Source of the DNA: Pterois miles
Taxonomy: Eukaryota; Chordata; Actinopteri; Perciformes; Scorpaenidae
Assembly (NCBI GenBank): GCA_947000775.1
Contig: CAMQGK010000567.1
Coordinates: 2,585,001 to 2,649,000, forward strand
Length of the DNA stretch: 64,000 nucleotides
Direction: 5' to 3'
Shown here: piece by piece, positions 24,201 to 36,500 of the stretch
How positions within the stretch are numbered: position 1 is the first letter of the stretch
How the letters are laid out: each line of letters starts with the position of its first letter
Position numbers and translations under genes: made by a program
The notes under the pieces: generated by a model
The model's database searches: none
The model's input: only the letters and a program-made list of their open reading frames with translations
What the model was told of the DNA's origin: nothing

Positions 24201-27200
24201 TATGAGATACGCAACAGGAACGCTGAGGAGAAAAGAGAGGAACAGTATGGGGACCACGATGGGTTTGTGGGGGTTAATACAGCAGGAATTAATTATTCAT
24301 GCATGGATGGCATCCATGTGAATCATGTAGCGCATTATTTCAACCAACATTATCTCTCTCCACTGCAGTGGTTCAGCTCCCTGCCTCCGCCAAGGATTCA
24401 TAGTTAAATATGACGAGGTTGTCGCTGCCGTTTAGGGACAAACGGATTATAATTCCTTGAAATTAAACTGCCTGTCCAGTCCACACTCTGACAGCGCAAA
24501 CTGATGAAACGCGCAACGATTTCTAGAAATAGCGAGATGAGCTTCAAGACGTGGGGGAAAAAAAAAAAACATGTTAACAAAGACGTGTATTACATGCCTG
24601 CTCACATGCATGATTTAGGAGCAGAACAAGAGGAAGGAGTAGAGGAATGAAACATTAACACACACATGAGACGTGATTAAGTCTGCGTGTGTGCACAGTC
24701 CACGTCATGAGCACAAAGCCCATTTCCTGCTCTGTCTGTGGAAGTAATCAGATCTCGATTTGTGTCAGTGGGTGTTAGTCGAATGTGAGAGTGCATCCAC
24801 ACTGGCCCGTCTTACGACTATGTGTCAATTAGAAGACAATGAAGGGGGATGTTTTACTCAGAGCCACGAGATGAATGAAGAGGATTGTAAAGATGACTGA
24901 GTGGGGGAATAAAGAGAGCAGGAAGAACACCATTAAAGAGAAAGTTAGTTAGTGCGATAACGCAAATTTGTTTTAACGTCGCTAATTTCTTTAATGTAAC
25001 TTGTGAGTTTTAAGTTGTAGAGAGGAAAACCTGTCACAGCCTTTTTATTTTTCACTTTTAAAGGGGGCCCTTGAACTCTGACCTCCAGATATGTGAATGT
25101 AAATGGGTTCTATGGGTACCCACCAGTCTCCCCTTTACAGGCACGCCCACTTTATGACATTTTATTTTATGCCATTTAGTCAGAACCGAAGAAGCGTCTT
25201 GGTGAGAAGTGAAACGTCCTCAAGAATCTGAACCAAGTCCAGTGGCTGCTGATTTAACCTTTCCTCATATATGAAGTCTGTGAATGTTCTCATTCATCCA
25301 GGTCATATTCGTTCTGGCAACAATTGAATCGAAGGCAACTGGACTTAGATTTGTCTCTGAAGGCAGTTCCCCACTAGAAGACGCTTGCAGATTAGTGGGG
25401 ACTAATCAGACTGTAGCGTTCAAACTGGTGAAGCCACTTGGATAAGGGGCAAAACGTCTTCAGAGACAAATCTAAGTCCAGTTGCCTTCGACTCATATAT
25501 GAAACTACAAAATCTAAGGAATCATTGGTACCAACCGTGCCATGCTAGCTTGTCGTGAAGGAGGCTAAAGTTAAGTCACTAAATTTTGGGGAGGAAAAAC
25601 TGTTATGAACATTTTCAATGTGGTCCCTTGACCTCTGACCTCCAGATATGTGAATGTAAATGGGTTCTCTGGGTCCCCACCAGTCTCCCCTTTCCAGACA
25701 TGCCCACTATGATAATCACATGCTGTTTGGATCAAGTCATAGTCAAGTCAGCACTCTGACACACTGACAGCTGTTGTTGCCTGCTGGGCTGCAGTTTACC
25801 ATGTTATGATTTGAGCAAATTTTTATGCTACATGCAGTACCTGTGAGGGTTTCAGGACAATATTTGTCATTGTTTGTGCTGTTAAATGATTTCCAATATA
25901 AATATATACATACGTTTGCATAAAGCAGCATATTTGCCCACTCCCCTGTTGATAAGAGTGTTAAATACTCGATAAATCTCCCTTTCAGGTACATTTTGAA
26001 CAGATAAATAATGTGCAATTAATTCAGATTTAATCACACAATGAAAGATGGACAATGGTGTGATTAAACACGATTAATTATTTTAATGAACTGACAGCCC
26101 TGATAATTATTTTACTTATTATTTTATGAATCAGTAGATATGCACATTCACAAGCTGGAGGAAAAAAGGCAGGATATTCTGTATATTCATTCACCACATG
26201 ATTATGATCTCAACAAGCTTTTTTTCATATGTCTGTTTGTTCCTTCAAATATCTGCTTTAGTTTACAATTTCATTTTCAGCTGTAGGCTCTAAGAGTCGT
26301 GTTAAGTTGCTGATTTTGCTGCTTTATAATAAAAATGCTTCAATAAAATAATTAGAAATTTGTACAAAATTAAATGTGTTTATCATTGAATTAGCAGCGC
26401 TTTGTTATCATTACCATTCTTCAATAAAAACAAGTCTACTAACACTGTAGGGAGGAAGAGTACAAGCAGCAAAAATATGGGGAGACTTTTATTGTGAAGA
26501 ATACAGGAAATAAAAGGTGTTCATCACCGTTTTACAGCAGCATCAAACCAAGTCCAGCTAAGTCAGCACATGGGTTTGGAAAAGGGGCTACAGTGTATGC
26601 TTTTAGCTTGTTTCCAACATGGCGGCCAGGTCACAATTTTTCTTGTTTTACAGCTAAACAGCTTCAAGATGTTTCTGAAAACATTTGAGGAGAAAATAGG
26701 CATTAATTAACGATAATAGTCATCACGGGCAGTGATTCACAGCAGCAGTAGCTCAGTCTGTAGGGAGTTGGCTTGGGAACCGGAGGGTCACCGGTTCAAG
26801 TCCCGACATGGACCAAAAACTGAGTGTGAACTGGTAGCTGGAGAGGTGCCAGTTTACCTCTTGGGCACTGCCGAGGTGCCCCTGAGCAAGGCGCCAAACC
26901 CCCAACTGCTCGGGGCGCTTGTAGGAGCAGCCCCATCACTCTGACATCTCTCCATTGTTGCATGTTTGTGCATGTGTGTGTTCGGGTCTGCATGTACCGT
27001 GTATAAGTTAACAACAGAGTGAAAAAATTGAATTTCCCCTCGTGGGACTAATGAAGGACTATCTTCTTCTTCTTCTTCTTCTTCTTTAGAGACTGCTCGG
27101 CTCTGATTGGTTGTTTTCCTTCGGCGCAGTGCAATATTGCGAACGCCATCAGGAGGCAGAGGAACCTGATTCTTTCTGAGATTATCTGTTTCATACACTA

Positions 27201-30200
27201 CTATTAGGATACAGTGATAGTCTGAACAAATACAATAAAAAGTTATTTTTATTAAAGTTACCAACTGCAATTTAAATGGTAGCTCTGCACAATTTAATTA
27301 GTGTGTAAAATCAGCTTTACTTGTGCGTTTCTTGTACTTTAAGGCCACGAGTTAGTCTACAGACAGGAGGCAAACAGCCTGTCATCGTGTAGTAATGGTG
27401 TCAATAAAGCTCCAAGGACAAGTCAAGCATCTTGGAACGAGCCTGAACGATGGCACTGCAGCAGAGGAGTGAGATGCAGATTGCGTCCATCAGTGTTCTC
27501 TTCTGCAAATAACAACTGACTCTGTTCAGTCCGTGTCAGTGATAAAATAAAGTGGTAAAAAGTCAACAGAGGGAAACAGATGGAAATATAATGTATGCTT
27601 GACTCTGAGCCATTGCATGAAATGGACCAAGCCAGAAGCCAACTACCTTAATGTCTACTGCACCATTATTGTGTTTTTTTCTGGTGTCTCTTGGTACACT
27701 TTGTTAAATAAGGCCAATAATTTATAGTTTACAAATATAATTTGACTTTGTGAAATTGGTGTGAATTATCCATTTTCACAATGAGTGAGTGGCCATTAAA
27801 GATTAGCTACACAACACATAAACTAATCAGACCCCCAAACGTGATGCTGATGCTAATGCTAGCTGTTGTGGCTAGCCTTGTTCTGTAACCAATATATAAC
27901 AAATATCAGCAGCTGGGATTTGATTTACATATAAATATGGGATATATTGTCCTTTATTTGGTTGTTGAGGTCGCAGTGTTTGTTGTACATTATTGGATAG
28001 AAGAGGAAGGACCATAGTAAGTCTTAGTATTGTCCGACAGCCCATTACCCTGAAAAACAAACATCCATTGTTCCATGGCCCCTTGCTCCAAAAGTGTACA
28101 CTCTCTGTGATGAAAAAACTAATTATTATGCAAAATGACGGTGATCAGTTGGAACAAAGGATTTCATTGGTCAGCAATGGAAATTCGCTGAAGTCGACAT
28201 TTGTCCAAATATTTTTTCAGATGAAAATCCGTGCTTGTTGTGAGATGGTTTTTCCAGTCCCTTCCACACAGCTTCTTAATGAAACACTGGTATTGGATCG
28301 GCACTCGGTATCGGCCAATACCCAAAGCTAGGTATCGCAGTTTCAGGACTGAAAAATTGCTGCATCCCTAGACCTACAGCCTTGAAACGTGTCATCTGAC
28401 CATGTCAGAAGGTAAAAGTGGTTATAGCTGTTCCAAACAGCCACACTTGGGCAGAGTGAAATGCTAAACTTTAAATAACAAGAACAATTCTCACTCATAA
28501 GTGAATTATTTAGCAGCTACGAGAGTTGCACTCTGGCATCTAATGAAACAAAAGCATGCTGCAGCTCTTTCGCTGTACGGACCAACTGCAGACTCATTTC
28601 TGTGAAGCGCAGCTCTGCAGCCATAAGACCTAACGCTTCTGACAACATTGGGAAGGTTATTCATGTGTAAAGTACAAAGAGATGTCGAGCTGTCACTAGT
28701 AAGCCATTATCTGTCGTCGTCTACCGCGCCCTCAGTCTCTGCTAAGCAGTGTTTATGTGAGATCTGGGGCTAATGGACGATACGGCACCTGTTGGCGTAC
28801 ATCGGGCTCTCCGTCACCTTTACTCACATGTGCCTCTCACCAGGATTTTAACTGCGTCTGATGGTCGCTAACAGAAAACAGGCAACAGCGTGTTCTTCAG
28901 CCCGCTGACGCGATGAAGACTGACGACTGAGAAAAGGACACGGTCTCGTGGATCATGGATGGGTGGGCACGCAACACATACATGCAAACAGATGCATTCA
29001 CAAGGGCATAGGGTGATGCACACAACTCACTGCAACTACTGAAACGGAGGCATGCGTACACATGCACACAGATCACATACAGCCACAGTGAAACCACTGG
29101 AAGCCTGCTGACAATCTGTCCTACATGGTGCCCAGATAAGTGCCTGTAGTACTACACTGCTATACTCCTACTCTACTCTTACATTTACAGGAGCAAAACC
29201 TCTTCATCATGGTGCCGCAGCATCAATAATCCCTCTTTTCCTCTCTCAAAGTAGGTTATATCGTCTTTGTTTTCCCCTTTCCATTTTTATCCAGTCCAAT
29301 TGCACGCACGCCCCCCTTTTCCAAATCGGCTGTTACAGTCCTCAAAAAGCTGCATCAATGGGACTGCAAGCTGTTCAACGTCCCGCTGTTTATCTATCAC
29401 TCTGTTTTTCTCTTCACCCCTTCTGTCTTTGTCCTGTTACGTCTTCGGCTTATAATCATCTTTTTTGCAGTGCTTCCAATTGATTAAAATATTAATTTAA
29501 CCACACATTTTTAATCTGTTAACACTGTACCTTAAAGGGAGAATTGTCAAGTATTTAATACTCTTATCAACGTGGTAGTGGGCAAATATGCTGCTTTATG
29601 CAAATGGATGTATGTATTTATTATTGGAAATCAATTAGCAACACAAAACAATGACAAATACTGTGCAGTCATATCCTAATCAGTAAACAGAATATTAAAC
29701 TCATCCTTATAAGACAATACGTCAATACAAAACTGGGTTATTGAGCCAAGTAGTCCTGTGCGCAGCAGCGTGATGATAAAATCAGTCTTTTCAATAAAAA
29801 ATCTGCAATCATTACAAGCAAAGAACCAGTATAGATCTGGGGTGGGGGTTTGGGGGTTTGGACATCATTTTGGACCATTATTATTATTGATAACGCCCAA
29901 AAAAGCTTAAAAACAAAACTTGCTACAGCAACAAGTGTGTTGAGTGAATGTGTGAATACAGGCTGTTCAACAAGTGGCTTATCAGACATGGCGTTCTCCA
30001 TCCCTAAACCAGAGTATAGAGCATTAATCAACAGAGGAATCAAGGGCAAAAGATCACCCTAACACTACCACATGGCTCAAAATACCAAAACAGCATGCCA
30101 ATGATGGCGGCACTGGACAGCTTTGTCACTGCCACTGCACACAGTGATGACCTCAGGTCAGCACTATGAGGATGGCCACACGCTCACTGAGACATATCAA

Positions 30201-30471
30201 AACAATTAGCGTAAGAAAACAGTGTTTTCCACTTCAATAATAGTCACCACATGCTATTATTCTAGTGCATATGAAACAACATCAGACAATTAGAATACAC
30301 ATTTTATGATTAAACACCTGCAGGCCTGTGTTTAAAAGGAAACTTAATTTATGACGAGAGATCTGGGGAAGTTGTGAAATATTCTTATCATCTCATATCA
30401 TGGTAAAAGCTTCAACCCGAGACACTCGTCTGTTTTATCACCTTGATCCATCACATCACTTTCAGCAGAGG

Positions 30472-30518
<47 letters not shown>

Positions 30519-33500
30519 TGCCCACAGTCACACACAGAAAACCACAGATTTGGTTCAGCGGCCAAACGCAAAGATGTAAGAATAGAGGGTGGCGAGCTGG
30601 GACGCACCCCTGTTGTGAATGCAGATTTGGCACGCCGGCGTTGGTCAGAGATCTCTGAGGTGCTGCTGAGCGAAGCGTGGCAGTGCATCAGCCACGCAGG
30701 ACCCCTGAGGTGTCCCTCCTCTCTGCCCGACTGAAAAATGGATCAAAGCGAAGAAGCCGAAATGACAACCAATGTTTGGTCTAATCGCGTTTCACAGTAT
30801 GGCTGAAAACCACTAGATAGGCAAGAGGAAGGCGTAAACACTCTCTGACTATCTCTAGCTCTGCTCACTGTGCAGCCAATCAGCAACAGCCTCCTCGGGC
30901 CCCACGGGAAACTGGTACATGGAGCAGGAAACGCAACTGTGAACTTAACTGCAGAGAGCGAAAGAGAGAACTGGTTAAAGCACCAGTGTATTCGCTGAAA
31001 TGCATGCCATGTTGCTCCACCACGTTCCTACAGTAGCCCAGAATGGACAAACCAAACGCTGGCTCTAAAGACAGCCTTTCACGTTTTTACGTTACCCGAA
31101 GGCCACCGTAGTTCTCCGACAGGCTTGTGTTTCCGTTGCTCCTAAAGTAGTGTTATTATGGTATGGATGACGTCTGAGAGGCGACCGGCGTGACCACCGT
31201 TTTACACTCGTGGCTCACGTTACCGCAGTCTTGGAAAGAGAGGAGTGAGTGCAGGGGAATCTGCAACCACACTGTTAGATGCCATCAAATCCTACATACT
31301 GTACCTTTAAATCTAGGAGAGATCCAGATTTACCTACCCCAGCTTTAAAGGGAAACACCACCTAAATGAAGAATTCATGTTATTTCTGTGGCCTGTAGGA
31401 AAGTTCAGACAGTATTTGCAAATATTTCTCTCAAAGAGAAACCAGAGAAGTAAGTCTCAAACTGTTGATGTCAATGTGAATAAAATCTGGATGTGCTCCA
31501 ATGACTGTGTATGGGAGACACTGAATTTGGTTTTCTATTTTATGCCCAAATGAGCGTAACTCGATAGCAGCGTTCTCAGTTGTGAGACAGAAATCGTTCC
31601 CGTATACTCCGAATATTCAGTGGTTCCCAACCTATTTTCCTCGAAGCCCCTCCTACTTGTATCTAAGAAAAGCTGAGACCCCGCCCCCCACGTTTTCTGA
31701 CATCGTCATCCAAAATGTACAAATCCTCAAACAAAACCCTCAATTTCAATAAGGTGTTTTAGTGTATTAAAGTTATTTTTTTATTTTTAAAAGATCAACT
31801 TTCTATATAGAATACAACTCGTCAGGACATTTCATTCAGTAAAAACATGTTGTGAACTTAATGATTACATCTATCTTTTTCCAATACATTTTGACTTTAC
31901 GACACTCTGGAGATATTGGTAATGTTTGGATCACACTCCTACCCAGCCACAGCTAGAACGGACTCAAGGTTGATCTAGAACATCTCTCCTAATTCACCGT
32001 CTATGGAGCAGCTCCAGACTTTATACCCTTTGACATCACAAGTCCACTGTAGGTTTTGGATTTGGGAGAGAGTTAGCATAGACCACAGAAAATGAATTTT
32101 GAAAATGGGCATAGTTCCCCTTTAAAGTGACAGGAAAAAGAAAACACGAGGAAACGAGATAGTTTGGTTGTGTAGATTTTAAAATGGTGTGGTGACGCAA
32201 ACCCCTACTGGTTCGGGTAGGGTGATTATTAACAGGAGGCGTTAGATCGGAGCTGTGATTGTGTTCCCGGCAGACCGGGTTCTGTGCAGACTGTGGTAAA
32301 TCATTCTGTAGGGATATCAGCACCACAGAGAGGCAGAGCAGATAAAGACACTTTAATGTACAGTGAGGAAAACAACACATACCTCCGTCCAAGAATAGAC
32401 TCCCTTTCTCAATCAGTTTTCTCAGTGAGCCGTGATTTTATCTTTCCTCTTTTATTTTGTGATGGGCTGCAAGCCTGGTTTGTACATTTATTTTTCTCTA
32501 ATAACACAACTCTGACCGTCATCATCTCACCCTCTTATCACGCGCTTTCCTCATTTCCCTGTCCGTCGCACATTGAAGAGCAGAAGTCGAGGGGCAGGAA
32601 GCCTTCACCCACGGCAGCCAGTGTCACAGCAACCCATGCCCCCCTCTCCCACCACGGCGCCCACCCTGCCATCTGTCTCATTAACCTGGGTTAGCGGCAC
32701 GCCGGCCTAGATTGCTCGGATGTGTGTGCAGGTCTGTGTTTGAAAAGGGAGATATGGTAAGCAGTGAAGTCGAAAACAGCAAAGAGGCTTGAAAGGCGAA
32801 AGCTTAAGAGAGAGTTAGAGGCAGACAAACAGAAAGGCATTGATCCGTGTCTGTGCAATTGTGCATGAATGTGAGAGTTTTCTGTTGGGGCTGGCGCGAG
32901 GTCGCGGTTCCTCTGGGTGACGAACGGCACAGTTTAATGTCAGTCCACTGACATTATGGCTGAAGATGTGAGGACACTGGCTGGACGTCTCTGTGACAGT
33001 CGGTTAAACATGTGCAGGAAACTCTGAGGTTAAAGACTGGACAAATACATGGAGATGGTCATGGATAATTACTGGGTTGCAAAAAAATCACTCAAGATCT
33101 GGGCATTCAAAACATAAAATTGCCTACCTAAACATGAAACTGCACAGAATGGCAGTGTTAACAGCATTAAAGCATGATGACATAAGAACCAGTCGCAGGG
33201 CTAGCTGGTAAACAAATATAGCTGATGAGCTAACTGCTAACACGCTAGCACAAGTCGCTCAGAATAAATGACTCTTTCTCATCCCAGCTCGTTAGGTAGC
33301 CCCCCTTGGCGCCACGCTAGCTTTGGCATCAAAACCACTGTAGATATCCTTGGCGTCACTTTAGGTTTAGGCAACACCACCACTATAGTTCAGTTTAGGA
33401 AAGAAAAACATGGTTTGGCTTGAAAATTACGACTATGTTTCTACAGTGAAAATGACAATGAACGCTGTGAACATGGGACACAAACAGCGGTCTCCTGGCT

Positions 33501-36500
33501 GAAAGCCTTGCGTTTGTTGGACCCGCCTGCCCGGTGTGTTTTTCGCACTTTAAATGCTGACTGTCAGGCAAGTAAACCACTTAGTTGTGACAAACTACTA
33601 TTGTCTATGTAAATATATAGAGGAGTAATGTCTACCTGAGCAGAGAATGAAGTCACCTTCCCTGTGTATGTTGTAATCAGAGCTTCTCTGTGCTTTGTTT
33701 ACATAGCCGGGCCGGCGGTGCATGCTTTTTGTTAGTGCATGCGAACATGCTCCACTGGCTAACTCACGGCCGCCGCTCTGCACCGCTCTGCACCGCTCTG
33801 CACCGCTCTGCACCGCTCTGCACCGCTCTTATTCGTCGGTTACAGCCCATCTGCCGTTGCGGAAGCATAGCATCCACCCTCCGGTAAACACTGTTAGCTT
33901 TGTTTAAACTGTTAGCGCTCTATGCTACAAGCCACTGGTTCAGCTGTGGCCATGTTGAGAGCACATTTAGCACCTTTAAGTTAAGGCTTTATCAATTATA
34001 GTAAATCCTTTACTAATGTTTTGTAAATCAATTATAAGCCTCTGATAAGAACAACTTAGGTCATGAAAACTTAAAAAATAAAAACTCACTCACTCACTAG
34101 TGATTCATTAATACTCCAGTCATTATTACAGTAATTAAGATAAGAGATGTTCTTATTACTGGGTCATAATTGATTTCATATTTATCAAGCTTCAGCAGAG
34201 GTTTAACTTGTGATATTGTGACATATTTGCCATCTGAGGCATGGCTGCATTGAGCTTATCTCCACCTGGACGTAGTGTAGTACGCACTTCTGACGACATG
34301 TGCCTTTTATTCAGGATGACTTCAGTCACAAAAACGATTTGTCCGTTTTCTCTGAGGAGCAGGAAGTTGGAAAGACAAAGTTCTGATGTCTTCCTGTGCG
34401 GCTGGAGCTCGATTATCACTCCAACCAGACGAGCTGAGCGACTCCATCGGCTCACGGGAGACGTGTTAATTGGAAGGTGAGACAAACAACAGGTGTGAGG
34501 CGAGGTCAAAAATGGCAAGGCATTAAGCATCTGAGAAGGCAGAGGAGGTGTTGATGAGAGTGGAGACAAGGTTGAAAAACCCAGAGATGGTGGAAGGAAG
34601 GAAGGAAGGAAGGAAGGAAGGAAGGGGGAAACACGAGGAGAAATAACGTGCTATCGGGCTGAAGTTAGAAAACTGCACAGGGAAGGGAGGAATGGTGATG
34701 AATAGAAGATGAAGGCAAAAAGGTCAAAGTGGATGAGATGTAGCAGCGTGAGGAAGGTTGGAGAGAGAGGACACGCAAGATAGGTTAAGAGAGAGAAAGA
34801 CAAAAAACAAAGCTGATGAAAGGAGGGATTTACAGAGGAGAGGGAACACGCACTGTCAGACTGAATCTGTGCTACAGAAGTTAATTCATCCTCGACTTCA
34901 CCGGCTTACGAGCTCCATTAGCCAAACTTCCAAGATGCCTTTAAAATGAACAAAACTCAAGTGTGTGTTTGTGTGGAGTATTTTCAGCGTCACTGCCTCA
35001 CGGTGAAACCTGACAGTAGTGGAAATGGAAAAAAAACAAATATATCAGGGCTGCAACAATAAATTATCAAATTAATCGCCAAGAATTTTGATAATAAATT
35101 AATTGGTTTGATGAGAGATAAGAGAAAAAAAATCTCTGATTCCAGCTTGTTAAATGTGAATATTTTCTGGTTTCTTTCCTCTATGACAGTAAACTGAACC
35201 TCTTTGGGTCGTGGACAAAACAAGACATTTGAGGACGTCACCTTGGGATTTAGGAACATTTATCAACATTTTTTCACCATTTTCTGACATTTGATAAACC
35301 AAAAAACTAATCACTTAATTGAGATAATCAGCAGATTATCTGACAATGAAGAAAATCATGAGCCCTAAAAACATGATTATAAAGTTGAGGGCTTTTTAAA
35401 ACCCAAACTCATATGGCTCATTATTATATCGTATTACAGTTCAGGTAAATCTCCAATATGTGATGACAAGAATTCATTGAGATTCTGCACCAATTAATTG
35501 TTTGCAGATGCTAAAGATTTTGTCCAATCCTTGTTATGTTTCCATAAATAATCAAATCCAAAAGATGTTCGTTTTTTTATGTTGAACAAAAAAAAAAAAA
35601 AAAAAAAACCCTTTACGAGATTCTCCGTTAAAGCGGGGTTGCAAGATCTATTTTTGGCATCACTGGGCAAAAATCCCATAATGACCTTCCAGCATATCGT
35701 AATTCAAGTTTTCCCGGAGAAAAAAATATCGAGCCAATGACAAAGCCTGATTCAACAGTGACATATCCTGCAGGGAAAGTTGCTTTTCAGGATCACACTG
35801 TATGTGATGTGGATGTAAAGAAAGCGAGAGGGTAGTTTTCTTAGACTTGCCGCTATACTGTGTAACAGCACGCAAGGATTACAATGCTAATCGGGATGAT
35901 GTTTGAAATGAATGACTAGCACTTGGACTGGTTACTGTATGAAGCTAAAGCCTGTGCTCGTCTGATGGGAGGGGCTTAGGGCGGCGAGGGCTGGATTTCC
36001 AAATTCAGGCTTTTTTTGTTCCTTTTCCAGAAAACTGCCAGTTGAATTACAATATGCTGAAAAGTTATTATGAATTTTTGCCCAACAATGCCAAAAATAA
36101 ACATCAGGAAAAACATCATGGTTTGCCTTAAAATAAGTACTAAGAACAATACGTACAAATGGAAAACAACTCACAAAGGCGTGTTGGACCCATCCGCCTC
36201 CCCTCCCGTCCGCCATAAGCGGTCTTTCTCACTCTTTATTCCACGTCACTAGCTCTGAGCGTAGCATATTTAACTCAGTATGGACCACATAATGCACAAG
36301 TCCACAGCTCAAACAAGAATGGCGTTCTTATTTCACGCTTTTGCCTCACTCCTTATTGTCGTTCACGTGCCTTTTCGTGCGACCGGGCTGCACTGTAACG
36401 GAAAGCTTTGACAGGCATAGTAGCAGTGGCTAACACATACTACAAATGTGACTAACAGACTAGGTGGGACGATGTGCGGCCCCTCCTCTGTTTAAGACTC

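Larger units (their letters stand above)
24945..26101 (-). mobile_element. hAT-like MITE (GGCTGTCAA family), long minus-strand copy
   Basis: Ends 'actgacagccct' at 26101. Family words include 'cccactcccctgttgataag', 'ctgacctccagatatgtgaa' (twice, near 25080 and 25640) and 'gcatatttgcccactcc'. The double occurrence of the 'gacctccagatatgtg' segment suggests two copies or a duplication. A Penelope-like piece at about 25160-25495 lies between. Confidence 0.65.

Noticed and set aside
30443..30734. Coding frames over the (TG)n tract
   Set aside because: They are Val-Cys or Thr-His runs produced by the microsatellite.
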